Part shown: one piece after another, positions 1 to 5,182 of the stretch
Position numbering within the stretch: position 1 is the stretch's first letter
Layout: each line of letters begins with the position of its first letter
Origin: Chloroflexi bacterium UBA6265
GTDB taxonomy: Bacteria > Chloroflexota > Chloroflexia > Thermomicrobiales > UBA6265
Length of the DNA stretch: 5,182 nucleotides
NCBI GenBank assembly: GCA_002440805.1
Contig: DJVD01000135.1
Coordinates: 1-5,182 of the forward strand
Direction: 5' to 3'
Made by a program: the position numbers and the translations under genes
The notes under the pieces: model-generated
The model's database searches: none
The model's input: the letters and a program-made list of their open reading frames with translations, nothing else
What the model was told of the DNA's origin: nothing

Positions 1-566
1 GCGCGTTCTACGGCCCGAAGATCGATATCAAGTGGCTGGACGCGCTGGGTCGCGAATGGACGGGCCCGACCATCCAGGTCGATTTCAACTTGCCAGAGCG
101 GTTTGATGTGAACTACATCGCGGAGGACGGCGAACGCCATCGCGCTGCCATGATCCATCGCACGTTGCTTGGTTCGATGGAGCGCTTCGTTGGTGGACTG
201 GTGGAGCATTACGCTGGCGCGTTTCCGGCGTGGCTGGCGCCAGTGCAGGCAACCATCATCCCGATTACGGATGACCAAGTGGAGTTCGCCAAACAGGTGG
301 AGCAGCGGCTAAAGGATGCCGGCATAAGGGCCGAGGTGAGCAGTGGTAGCGGTCGCATGCAGGCCAAGATTCGCCAGGCGCAGTTGCAAAAGATCCCGTA
401 CATGCTTGTGATCGGTGGTCGCGAGGCCGAAGCCGATAGCGTAGCAGTCCGGCTGCGCACGGGCGATGATCTCGGCGCCAAAACAATTGAGGAATTCCTT
501 GCGCTGGTGCAGCCGGTGATCGAGAGCAAGAGCCTCGATCTCGTCGAGCCGCGAATTCAGGCTTAA
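1..566 (+). CDS. thrS: Threonyl-tRNA synthetase, C-terminal part (5' end outside window)
   Basis: This is the last 187 codons of cytoplasmic ThrRS, which charges tRNA-Thr with threonine; the reading frame is open from base 3 and ends in TAA at 564-566. It aligns without gaps to the E. coli enzyme as I recall it, with fragment residue 1 equal to E. coli residue 460. The start AFYGPKI carries the equivalents of Tyr462 and Lys465. MIHR supplies the third zinc ligand (fragment His52, E. coli His511), and GSMERF holds the motif 3 arginine (fragment Arg61, Arg520). From about residue 84 the class IIa anticodon-binding domain follows, with IPYMLV and the equivalents of the anticodon contacts Glu600 and Arg609. 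Two places depart from E. coli: WTGPT where E. coli has WQCGT in the active site, and SSGSGR where E. coli has DLRNEK in the anticodon domain. The catalytic core upstream is not in view. Family assignment is very secure. Confidence 0.97.
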   Translation, partial: AFYGPKIDIKWLDALGREWTGPTIQVDFNLPERFDVNYIAEDGERHRAAMIHRTLLGSMERFVGGLVEHYAGAFPAWLAPVQATIIPITDDQVEFAKQVEQRLKDAGIRAEVSSGSGRMQAKIRQAQLQKIPYMLVIGGREAEADSVAVRLRTGDDLGAKTIEEFLALVQPVIESKSLDLVEPRIQA

Positions 567-593
567 CCATTGCAAACCCCAGGTGATAGTTGT

Positions 594-622
594 GGAGCCG
601 GTCGCGAAGTGCGACCGGCTCC
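594..622 (+). terminator. Perfect 12-bp stem-loop after thrS, probable terminator
   Basis: The arms GGAGCCGGTCGC (594-605) and GCGACCGGCTCC (611-622) are exact reverse complements around the 5-nt loop GAAGT. The element lies 27 nt after the thrS stop codon, where a transcription terminator is expected. The following bases are TTGCCCACTCCCC, so there is no proper U-tract. It may therefore be a weak or factor-assisted terminator, an mRNA 3'-end stabiliser, or a copy of a dispersed palindromic repeat. Confidence 0.55.
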
Positions 623-658
623 TTGCCCACTCCCCTACCTGAAAATCCACCAACCATA

Positions 659-688
659 TTGCACCGATCTGTATACTGGCCCTATCAA
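659..688 (+). promoter_or_regulatory. Possible promoter for the cupredoxin gene
   Basis: TTGCAC at 659-664 resembles a -35 box, and TATCAA at 683-688 could be its -10 box with an 18-nt spacer. A better -10-like match, TATACT at 672-677, lies inside the spacer but has no good -35 partner 17 nt upstream. This is the only promoter-like stretch I can see between the post-thrS hairpin and the next gene. It rests on consensus matching alone. Confidence 0.3.
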
Positions 689-732
689 CATCAAACAAAC
701 CCCATCTTCCGCGCTGGTTTAGGACTTCCATG

Positions 733-738
733 AAAGGA
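733..738 (+). promoter_or_regulatory. Ribosome binding site of the cupredoxin gene
   Basis: AAAGGA ends 7 nt before the ATG at 746, a normal Shine-Dalgarno distance. It decides the start: the nearby ATG at 730 overlaps this site, is in another frame and has no such motif before it. Confidence 0.6.
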
Positions 739-745
739 CTCCCCG

Positions 746-1552
746 ATGGACGAGCAAACCCCATCCCCGCTCGCGAAGTCGATGCGCACGTTGATCACCC
801 GCCGCAACCTCGTCACCTCCGCAACCGGCTGCGCCCTCTCGTTTGCCCTCGGGCGATCGGTGCTCGGGAAAGACGAGGCTCATGACTATCATGTTGACGA
901 AAGCGACGATGACAAAGACGACGAGAACGACGTTGACACCCAACCATCCGGAACCGTTCCGCCGGGCTCTGCCGAGGTGCGTATAGACGACGATGATGCC
1001 GACGGCTTCCAGCCAGGAACCATCGCGATAGATGTTGGTGATTCGGTCACATGGGTCAATGTCGACAAGGACGCGCACACAGCCACTTCTGCCAGTTTCG
1101 ACACCGGCACAATCAAACCCGGCGACCAGGCCACCGTCACATTCAAAGAGCCAGGAACATACTCTTACTCCTGCAGCTTCCACCCGATCATGACAGGGAC
1201 CGTTGAAGTGCGCGACGAATCGGGGAAGGTCCCGGCCCGAACCGCCGCATCCCCCGAGGCATCGCCAAAAGCGTCGCCTCAGGCTTCACCATCCGCAGCT
1301 CGACAGTCCGAGGTTTCGATCGCCAACTTTGCATTCGACCCGACAGAGTTGACGGTCAACGCTGGAACAACCGTGATTTGGACAAATGACGACTCCGCTC
1401 CCCATACCGTCACCGCCACCGATAACTCCTTTGGCAGCGATACGCTCCAGAAAGGCGATACATTTAGCCACCAATTCTCCACCGCCGGAACGTTCGACTA
1501 TTTCTGCGCGATCCACCCAACCATGAAAGGTACGGTCACGGTGACCGCATAG
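746..1552 (+). CDS. Exported protein with two cupredoxin (plastocyanin-like) domains
   Basis: This 268-aa protein probably binds two type 1 (blue) copper ions outside the cytoplasm and carries electrons or holds copper. The leader has TRRNLV (Arg19-Arg20) followed by a hydrophobic stretch to about residue 40, which looks like a twin-arginine export signal, although the motif is not a full consensus. Residues 43-64 are very acidic, with two histidines (His46, His49). Domain 1 (about 77-155) has candidate ligands His111, Cys143, His146 and Met149 in CSFHPIM. Domain 2 (about 188-268) has His220, Cys254, His257 and Met260 in CAIHPTM. The order His...Cys-x2-His-x2-Met is the cupredoxin signature, and both sites look complete. 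A Ser-Pro-Ala linker (about 166-186) joins the domains, which resemble each other as an internal duplication. It appears to be a single-gene unit. The physiological partner is unknown; nitrite-reductase or oxidase donor roles are not supported by the neighbours. Confidence 0.9.
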   Translation: MDEQTPSPLAKSMRTLITRRNLVTSATGCALSFALGRSVLGKDEAHDYHVDESDDDKDDENDVDTQPSGTVPPGSAEVRIDDDDADGFQPGTIAIDVGDSVTWVNVDKDAHTATSASFDTGTIKPGDQATVTFKEPGTYSYSCSFHPIMTGTVEVRDESGKVPARTAASPEASPKASPQASPSAARQSEVSIANFAFDPTELTVNAGTTVIWTNDDSAPHTVTATDNSFGSDTLQKGDTFSHQFSTAGTFDYFCAIHPTMKGTVTVTA

Positions 1553-1832
1553 GTCCACTGAGCCCCCATGCATTCAAAAGTGCGGTCTCCGGTCGAAATC
1601 GGGCCCCGAGGTCCTCTGGGCTGCACCACACGAAACCCGACAAAGCGTTTGCACGAAAATTCGCGATGGGCGAAGATGGTGCGAACCGGAGCGGGCTATC
1701 TGCGTCAGCACCGAGCAGAAATGCCGATCCATGCGGGCCGCCCGGCGTGTTTCGCCGACTTTTCACTGCCCCACAGCACGATCGCTTTATCGAGCCCACT
1801 GAGCCGGCCCGGTCACCGTCCATGAGGATCAC
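1553..1832. other. Non-coding gap between cupredoxin and methyltransferase genes
   Basis: I see no convincing gene in these 280 nt. Short open frames exist on both strands, but they have arginine/proline-rich or low-complexity composition, no good ribosome site and no recognisable motif. Two small hairpins are present: an interrupted one at 1603-1621 (GCCC and GAG pairing with CTC and GGGC, one mismatch, no T-tract), and one at 1743-1757 described separately. No promoter close to consensus stands out, although TTGCAC at 1649-1654 resembles a -35 box with no good -10 partner. The gap presumably holds the cupredoxin 3' end and the methyltransferase promoter. Confidence 0.5.
1743..1764 (+). terminator. 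Weak candidate intrinsic terminator
   Basis: CGGCG (1743-1747) pairs with CGCCG (1753-1757) around the loop TGTTT and is followed closely by ACTTTTC. A short all-GC stem plus a T-run fits a weak intrinsic terminator for the cupredoxin transcript. The stem is only 5 bp and lies 190 nt after the stop codon, so it could be chance in GC-rich DNA. Confidence 0.22.
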
Positions 1833-2540
1833 ATGCCTGCAGACGCCTCCGCCCAACAGCAACACTTCGACTCCGAACGTAACCAGTACAGCATCCATGC
1901 GCTTGCGCATCCACCCTTGCACACACGGCTGGAAGAGATGCGACTGGTATCGGCCCTTGGTGACCTGCCATCGCATGCCCAAATCGTGGATTTCGGGGCG
2001 GGAACCGGCAGGATCAGCCTCGCTATCGCCGGTTCCGGACGATCCGTGATCGCGGTCGACATCAGTCGGGATTCACTCAATAAACTTCAGTCCGTCGCCC
2101 AACAACTGGGGGTCAAGGGAATCGTCACTGCTACATCTCTCCCTTCCACGCCGGTCGATGCGATTGTGGGAGCAGACATCCTCCATCACGTGCCACTGGC
2201 TGAGATCCTGCCGCAGCTCTACGCGGCGTTGTCACCCGGGGGCAGGATTGTTTTCTCTGAACCCGGGGGATTCCATCCGTTTTGGTATGCCTATCAAACC
2301 TTTCGGCGATCAATGTGGATCGAACGCCGCACGGTCACCATCAATCGGTGGTGGCTACCACGACAACTGCGGGCCGCAGGTTTTACGGATGTGCGCATGC
2401 GTGGAGTGGGATTGTTGCCGCGCCCACTGGCCAACCTGAACCGGGGATTCTGCGAGATGAACGACGATATCGCCTCGTTGCCGGGGTTGAACTGGTTCGC
2501 GTATCGCTACCTGATCGAGGCTCGCAAGCCAAATCGCTAG
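1833..2540 (+). CDS. Class I SAM-dependent methyltransferase, substrate unknown
   Basis: This 235-aa protein is probably soluble and transfers a methyl group from S-adenosylmethionine. The Rossmann-like motifs appear in the expected order: motif I IVDFGAGTGR (51-60) binds SAM, Asp76 in VIAVDIS is the likely ribose-binding acid at the end of strand 2, ADILHHV (114-120) is the motif after strand 4, and LSPGGRIVFSEPG (133-145) is the strand 5 region. The length suits the Methyltransf_11/25 type. The C-terminal part, rich in Trp, Arg and Tyr, probably forms the substrate side. The start is ATG with GAGGA (1824-1828) 4 nt upstream, a rather short spacing. The gene stands alone after a 280-nt gap, so context does not reveal the substrate; a small molecule, lipid or quinone is possible. 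Its stop codon overlaps that of the convergent transporter gene. Confidence 0.9.
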   Translation: MPADASAQQQHFDSERNQYSIHALAHPPLHTRLEEMRLVSALGDLPSHAQIVDFGAGTGRISLAIAGSGRSVIAVDISRDSLNKLQSVAQQLGVKGIVTATSLPSTPVDAIVGADILHHVPLAEILPQLYAALSPGGRIVFSEPGGFHPFWYAYQTFRRSMWIERRTVTINRWWLPRQLRAAGFTDVRMRGVGLLPRPLANLNRGFCEMNDDIASLPGLNWFAYRYLIEARKPNR

Positions 2541-3673
2541 CTATCTGGAGGAGATTCGCCGGTCAGGTTCGGCACGGATTCGAGATCGCCGAGTTGGCGC
2601 AAGCGCCACGGAATGACCACTTCCTCTACGATCACCTGCACCACGGCAGCGGTCGGTACAGCGATGAGTGCCCCCATCCAACCCATCAACAGCGCACCCG
2701 CCAACACGGCGATGAATGCGGTGAGCGGATGAACTTCTACCTGATGCCCTTCAATCAGCGGCGATAGCCAGCTCCCCTTGATAGTATCGATGACCATGTG
2801 GGAAATGAAGGCGATCACCACTGCCCGCCACCCCAACGGCAACACGGCAATCACGATGAACGCCCGGGCAATTAACGGTCCGATCCGCGGGATAATCTCG
2901 AACAGACCAGCCAGGATGGATACCAGCAACGCAATGGGTGAGCCCAACAGCAGCAGCGTGATGTACATCCAAACGCCGACGATGGTGCTGATAATGACCT
3001 TGGCACGCACATAGGCACCCAGCCGCTCGCCGGCGGTAACGAGCACATGCTCAGTCACTGCACGGTGCTGCGGCGCGATCAGGCGGAACGCCGCCGGCTT
3101 AATAGTGGACCACGTCATCAGCATCAGGAACGAAAGCGTCAGCAAACTGGTGATGATGAAGATCAACAGCGTGATGATGGCGGGCAGCGCTACGATAGTT
3201 TCGGTGACAGTTTCCAAAAGGCCGCCGACGTACTCGGTGCCACGGTTTTCTACTTCCGTGAGGACGGGATATTGTTCCTCGAGCTCGTTGAATCGCACCT
3301 GCAGCTGTTCAAACTGGTTGATCCGATCCGGGATTGATGCCACGGCTTCTGTTACCTGACCGACAAGTGGCGGCACAGTAAACCAGATGATTCCCACCAC
3401 GAGACCGGCAACCAGCAGGAAGTTCAAAAGAATTGAGATGGCCCGTGGAATGCCCCAACTTTCAATCTTCCGTACCGGGCCAGCCAGGCTCGTCGCGATG
3501 AGCAGGGCAACAAAGATCAACACCAGCAGGGTCTGGAGTTTCACCAGGATCCACAAGGCCAGCACACTGAACACGACCAGCATGAGGGCGAAGTAAATCG
3601 ACGACACCATCCGGGAATCGAATCGCGAATGGTGTTCGTCGTTTGGGACTGGAGTTTGGGCGTTGCTGTGCAA
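2537..3673 (-). CDS. AI-2E family membrane transporter
   Basis: This 378-aa inner-membrane protein belongs to the AI-2E (PerM/YdiK-type) family, whose members have been linked to autoinducer-2 export, Na+/H+ exchange and other transport, so the substrate is open. Hydrophobic segments lie at about 24-46, 48-66, 77-100, 158-190, 222-245, 247-278, 281-297 and 314-346, consistent with about eight helices. The hydrophilic stretch 101-155 after helix 3 is the usual soluble loop. The family signature is visible as FEIIPRIGP (258-266) and as the C-terminal SPLIEG...HPLTAF...GWMGALIAVP (304-340). The start is TTG, the first start-type codon after an in-frame stop, and it has a GGAAGTAGGA ribosome site. 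The alternative ATG at codon 22 (3610) has none. The gene begins 5 nt after the hydrolase stop, so it is probably translated in coupling with it. It is the last gene of the minus-strand operon. Confidence 0.93.
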   Translation of the reverse strand: MHSNAQTPVPNDEHHSRFDSRMVSSIYFALMLVVFSVLALWILVKLQTLLVLIFVALLIATSLAGPVRKIESWGIPRAISILLNFLLVAGLVVGIIWFTVPPLVGQVTEAVASIPDRINQFEQLQVRFNELEEQYPVLTEVENRGTEYVGGLLETVTETIVALPAIITLLIFIITSLLTLSFLMLMTWSTIKPAAFRLIAPQHRAVTEHVLVTAGERLGAYVRAKVIISTIVGVWMYITLLLLGSPIALLVSILAGLFEIIPRIGPLIARAFIVIAVLPLGWRAVVIAFISHMVIDTIKGSWLSPLIEGHQVEVHPLTAFIAVLAGALLMGWMGALIAVPTAAVVQVIVEEVVIPWRLRQLGDLESVPNLTGESPPDS

Positions 3674-3676
3674 TAT

Positions 3677-3686
3677 TCCTACTTCC
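3677..3686 (-). promoter_or_regulatory. Ribosome binding site deciding the transporter TTG start
   Basis: On the minus strand GGAAGTAGGA precedes the TTG codon at 3673: GGAAG ends 8 nt and AGGA ends 3 nt before it. The hydrolase stop TAG (3681-3679) sits inside this element, so ribosomes ending the hydrolase stop on the transporter's binding site. No comparable motif precedes the ATG at codon 22. Confidence 0.5.
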
Positions 3687-5067
3687 GTTCAGGCCGCGTT
3701 ACTTTATCGGGGAGCCTGAAGTCTTCGATCGGCACCATCGTATGGCCGCCGGTAATCTTACGGATCTTTCCCGATTTGGAGAATTGGAACGCAAGATGTT
3801 CGCCACGGGCACCGAACTTGCTCCCACCAACATGTTTGAGTGTGGAATCATCGACAATCTCGAGCTCAACCGCCATGCTGGCGGGATCGTCCTGTGCCGG
3901 AGACATTGCGTAGAGGCGTCCACCCAGTTCCGCGATATCCGTTACTCCCCACAATGTGGCGAATCGACCCTCGAACCGGGAGGTCACCTTGGGTTTGGCC
4001 GGTTCTGTTTTCGCGTCGGTAGCGAGAGCGAGGTTAATCAGCGCCAGCATGCCCTGGCACAATGTGCCAGCCGGACCATCGTTGCTGTTGGTAAGCACAC
4101 TGATGCTCAGCTTACGGTCTCGATCCACCTTGCTCATGGTGATGTGGCCAGGATACCCACCGGAATGGCCGATGTACGTCCGTCCGGCCAACTTCTCGAT
4201 ATAGATGCCCAGTCCATAAAACGAACTGTCTTCTGCGTCGCTCACCTTCATTTGCATTTCACGTTTGCTGGCGTCGCTCAGCAATCGGTCATCGCCCGCA
4301 ATGTGAGCCTGGAAGTAATCGGTAAGCTCGGCGGCTGTGGAGTAGAAGCCGGTGGCCGAGCTTTCCTCAAACGTGTCGATATGCTCAATTGGAATCCGGA
4401 TTGGACCATGCTCGCGGCTGGAGTAGCCCACCGCATAGTCATCAATGCGGTCCATATTGATATCCGCACCCGTATTCTTCAGTCCCAGCCGGTCCACGAT
4501 GTTTGCAGTTACGTAACTGCGATACGATTCGCCTGCCGCATTCTCGATGATGACACCGAGCAGCGAGAAGCCGATGTTGCTGTACTTGAACTCGGTGTTT
4601 GGATCGAGCACCTTTCCGAGGTTTTTGGCAACGCGTATCAGTTCCTTGCGATCCGGGAATGGTTTGGCCAGTTCCCACCAATCCGCGTTATCGCCATCGC
4701 GAATGATGCCACCGGTATGGCTCAGCAACTGGCGAACGGTAACGTCGGCAATATCGCTCTTCTTCAGGTCAGCAATGTGGTGACCGATCGTATCGTCCAG
4801 TCGGAGCTTGCCGGCGGCCACAAGTTGCATCACTGCCACGCCGGTAAACGTCTTCGAGTGTGAGGCGATCCGGAAGAGATGATCCGTCGTCATCGCCTCG
4901 TCCGCCTCAATGTTGGCCATGCCGAAGGCTTCGTTCAGCAACAACTTGCCATCAACCCGAACAGCGACTTGCGCGCCGATATAGGGGTTGTAGGTATGCT
5001 GGTACGCAATCCAATTCGATCCGTACTTCAGCGCAGACTTGATGGCGGTCACTTCAGCAGACTTCAC
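3679..5067 (-). CDS. Serine hydrolase, class C beta-lactamase family
   Basis: This 462-aa protein has the penicillin-binding-protein/AmpC-type active site, shared by beta-lactamases, D-aminopeptidases and esterases (PF00144). All three motifs are visible: SHSK (Ser69 nucleophile, Lys72), YSN (Tyr162-Ser163-Asn164) and HSG (301-303, in place of KTG). LLSHTGG at 114-120 is the common family landmark. The catalytic domain runs to about residue 345. Residues 361-460 look like a separate beta-rich C-terminal domain of the kind often attached to these hydrolases. There is no signal peptide or membrane segment, so it is probably cytoplasmic, which argues against a secreted antibiotic-resistance role and for a peptidase or esterase. 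The start is GTG, supported by GGAAGGAAAAGG upstream and by the GTGA overlap with the preceding peptidase gene. It is the middle gene of a coupled operon. A long open frame on the opposite strand is a codon-bias shadow. Confidence 0.93.
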   Translation of the reverse strand: MKSAEVTAIKSALKYGSNWIAYQHTYNPYIGAQVAVRVDGKLLLNEAFGMANIEADEAMTTDHLFRIASHSKTFTGVAVMQLVAAGKLRLDDTIGHHIADLKKSDIADVTVRQLLSHTGGIIRDGDNADWWELAKPFPDRKELIRVAKNLGKVLDPNTEFKYSNIGFSLLGVIIENAAGESYRSYVTANIVDRLGLKNTGADINMDRIDDYAVGYSSREHGPIRIPIEHIDTFEESSATGFYSTAAELTDYFQAHIAGDDRLLSDASKREMQMKVSDAEDSSFYGLGIYIEKLAGRTYIGHSGGYPGHITMSKVDRDRKLSISVLTNSNDGPAGTLCQGMLALINLALATDAKTEPAKPKVTSRFEGRFATLWGVTDIAELGGRLYAMSPAQDDPASMAVELEIVDDSTLKHVGGSKFGARGEHLAFQFSKSGKIRKITGGHTMVPIEDFRLPDKVTRPERK

Positions 5068-5182
5068 GCGCCTTTTCCTTCCGTGGCGGCGAATTGATCC
5101 ATGATCGCCACAATATGTTTGATGCCCAGGATGAAATCTTCCACGTTGATGTTCTCGTCGGGCGCGTGGGCCTGGCTTTTGC
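5064..5182 (-). CDS. M20-type metallopeptidase, C-terminal end (rest beyond window)
   Basis: Only the last 38 codons are in view, read leftward from the window edge and ending in TGA (5066-5064). The peptide includes QAHAPDENINVEDF and GIKHIVAIMDQF, which matches the C-terminus of M20 (ArgE/DapE/CPG2-like) zinc peptidases: a metal-binding His just before a Pro-x-Glu turn, then an amphipathic helix containing a GIK segment. These enzymes hydrolyse dipeptides, acyl-amino acids or related amides. Its stop codon overlaps the GTG start of the serine hydrolase, placing it first among the operon genes seen here. The identification rests on a short stretch, so the exact subfamily is open. Confidence 0.72.
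   Translation of the reverse strand, partial: KSQAHAPDENINVEDFILGIKHIVAIMDQFAATEGKGA
5071..5082 (-). promoter_or_regulatory. Ribosome binding site of the serine hydrolase
   Basis: On the minus strand GGAAGGAAAAGG lies just before the GTG start at 5067, with AAGGA ending 8 nt upstream. It sits within the last codons of the upstream peptidase. It supports this GTG as the start and re-initiation after the overlapping TGA. Confidence 0.6.

Noticed and set aside
730..885. A short frame starting at ATG 730, just upstream of the cupredoxin gene, as a possible leader peptide
   Set aside because: It runs deep into the cupredoxin coding region in another frame, gives an Arg/Pro-rich peptide typical of out-of-frame translation, and its start codon has no ribosome site.
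1568..1825. An 85-codon plus-strand frame filling the gap between cupredoxin and methyltransferase
   Set aside because: The composition is not protein-like, there is no ribosome site before the ATG and no motif is recognised; overlapping frames on both strands are equally open.
2234..2269. Repeated ACCCGGGGG at 2234-2242 and 2261-2269, as a possible hairpin or operator
   Set aside because: Both copies encode Pro-Gly-Gly in the conserved SPGG and EPGG stretch of the methyltransferase, so protein constraint and codon choice explain them.
3643..4863. A 406-codon open frame on the plus strand opposite the serine hydrolase gene
   Set aside because: It is codon-aligned antisense to the hydrolase (first position against third). 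In that phase stops arise only opposite the sense codons TTA, CTA and TCA, which are scarce in this GC-rich gene, so a long shadow is expected. Its translation shows no recognisable domain, while the opposite strand has all catalytic motifs.
3679..5067. The serine hydrolase as an antibiotic-resistance beta-lactamase
   Set aside because: It lacks a signal peptide, carries an HSG third motif and an extra C-terminal domain, and sits in an operon with a peptidase and a transporter; family membership alone does not indicate resistance.

Overview
The window is GC-rich bacterial DNA (roughly 58-60% G+C by eye) with short intergenic gaps. It reads as an ordinary chromosomal segment. There is no tRNA, rRNA, CRISPR array, transposase or phage gene. 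The taxon cannot be fixed from the sequence. The ThrRS style, the Tat-type leader on a copper protein and the Ser-Pro-Ala linker would suit a Chloroflexota (Thermomicrobia-like) lineage, but that is a low-confidence inference.

Plus-strand half (1-2540): the 3' end of threonyl-tRNA synthetase (thrS) ends at 566 and is followed by a perfect 12-bp stem-loop. After a 179-nt gap with a weak promoter candidate comes a 268-aa exported protein with two cupredoxin domains, each carrying a full His-Cys-His-Met copper-site set. A 280-nt non-coding gap follows, then a 235-aa class I SAM-dependent methyltransferase.

Minus-strand half (2537-5182): this is a tightly packed operon, read right to left. It holds the C-terminal end of an M20-type metallopeptidase (partial at the window edge), a 462-aa serine hydrolase of the class C beta-lactamase family, and a 378-aa AI-2E family membrane transporter. 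The peptidase stop and hydrolase start share a GTGA overlap. The hydrolase stop is 5 nt before a TTG start of the transporter. The operon meets the methyltransferase gene head-on, and the two stop codons share one CTAG.

Working together: the three minus-strand genes are probably translationally coupled and could form a hydrolysis-plus-transport module, but the substrate cannot be read from the sequence. The plus-strand genes look like independent units. I found no convincing undescribed system. The best leads are the coupled operon, the two-copper-site protein with its acidic N-terminal segment, and a divergent anticodon-domain loop in ThrRS.
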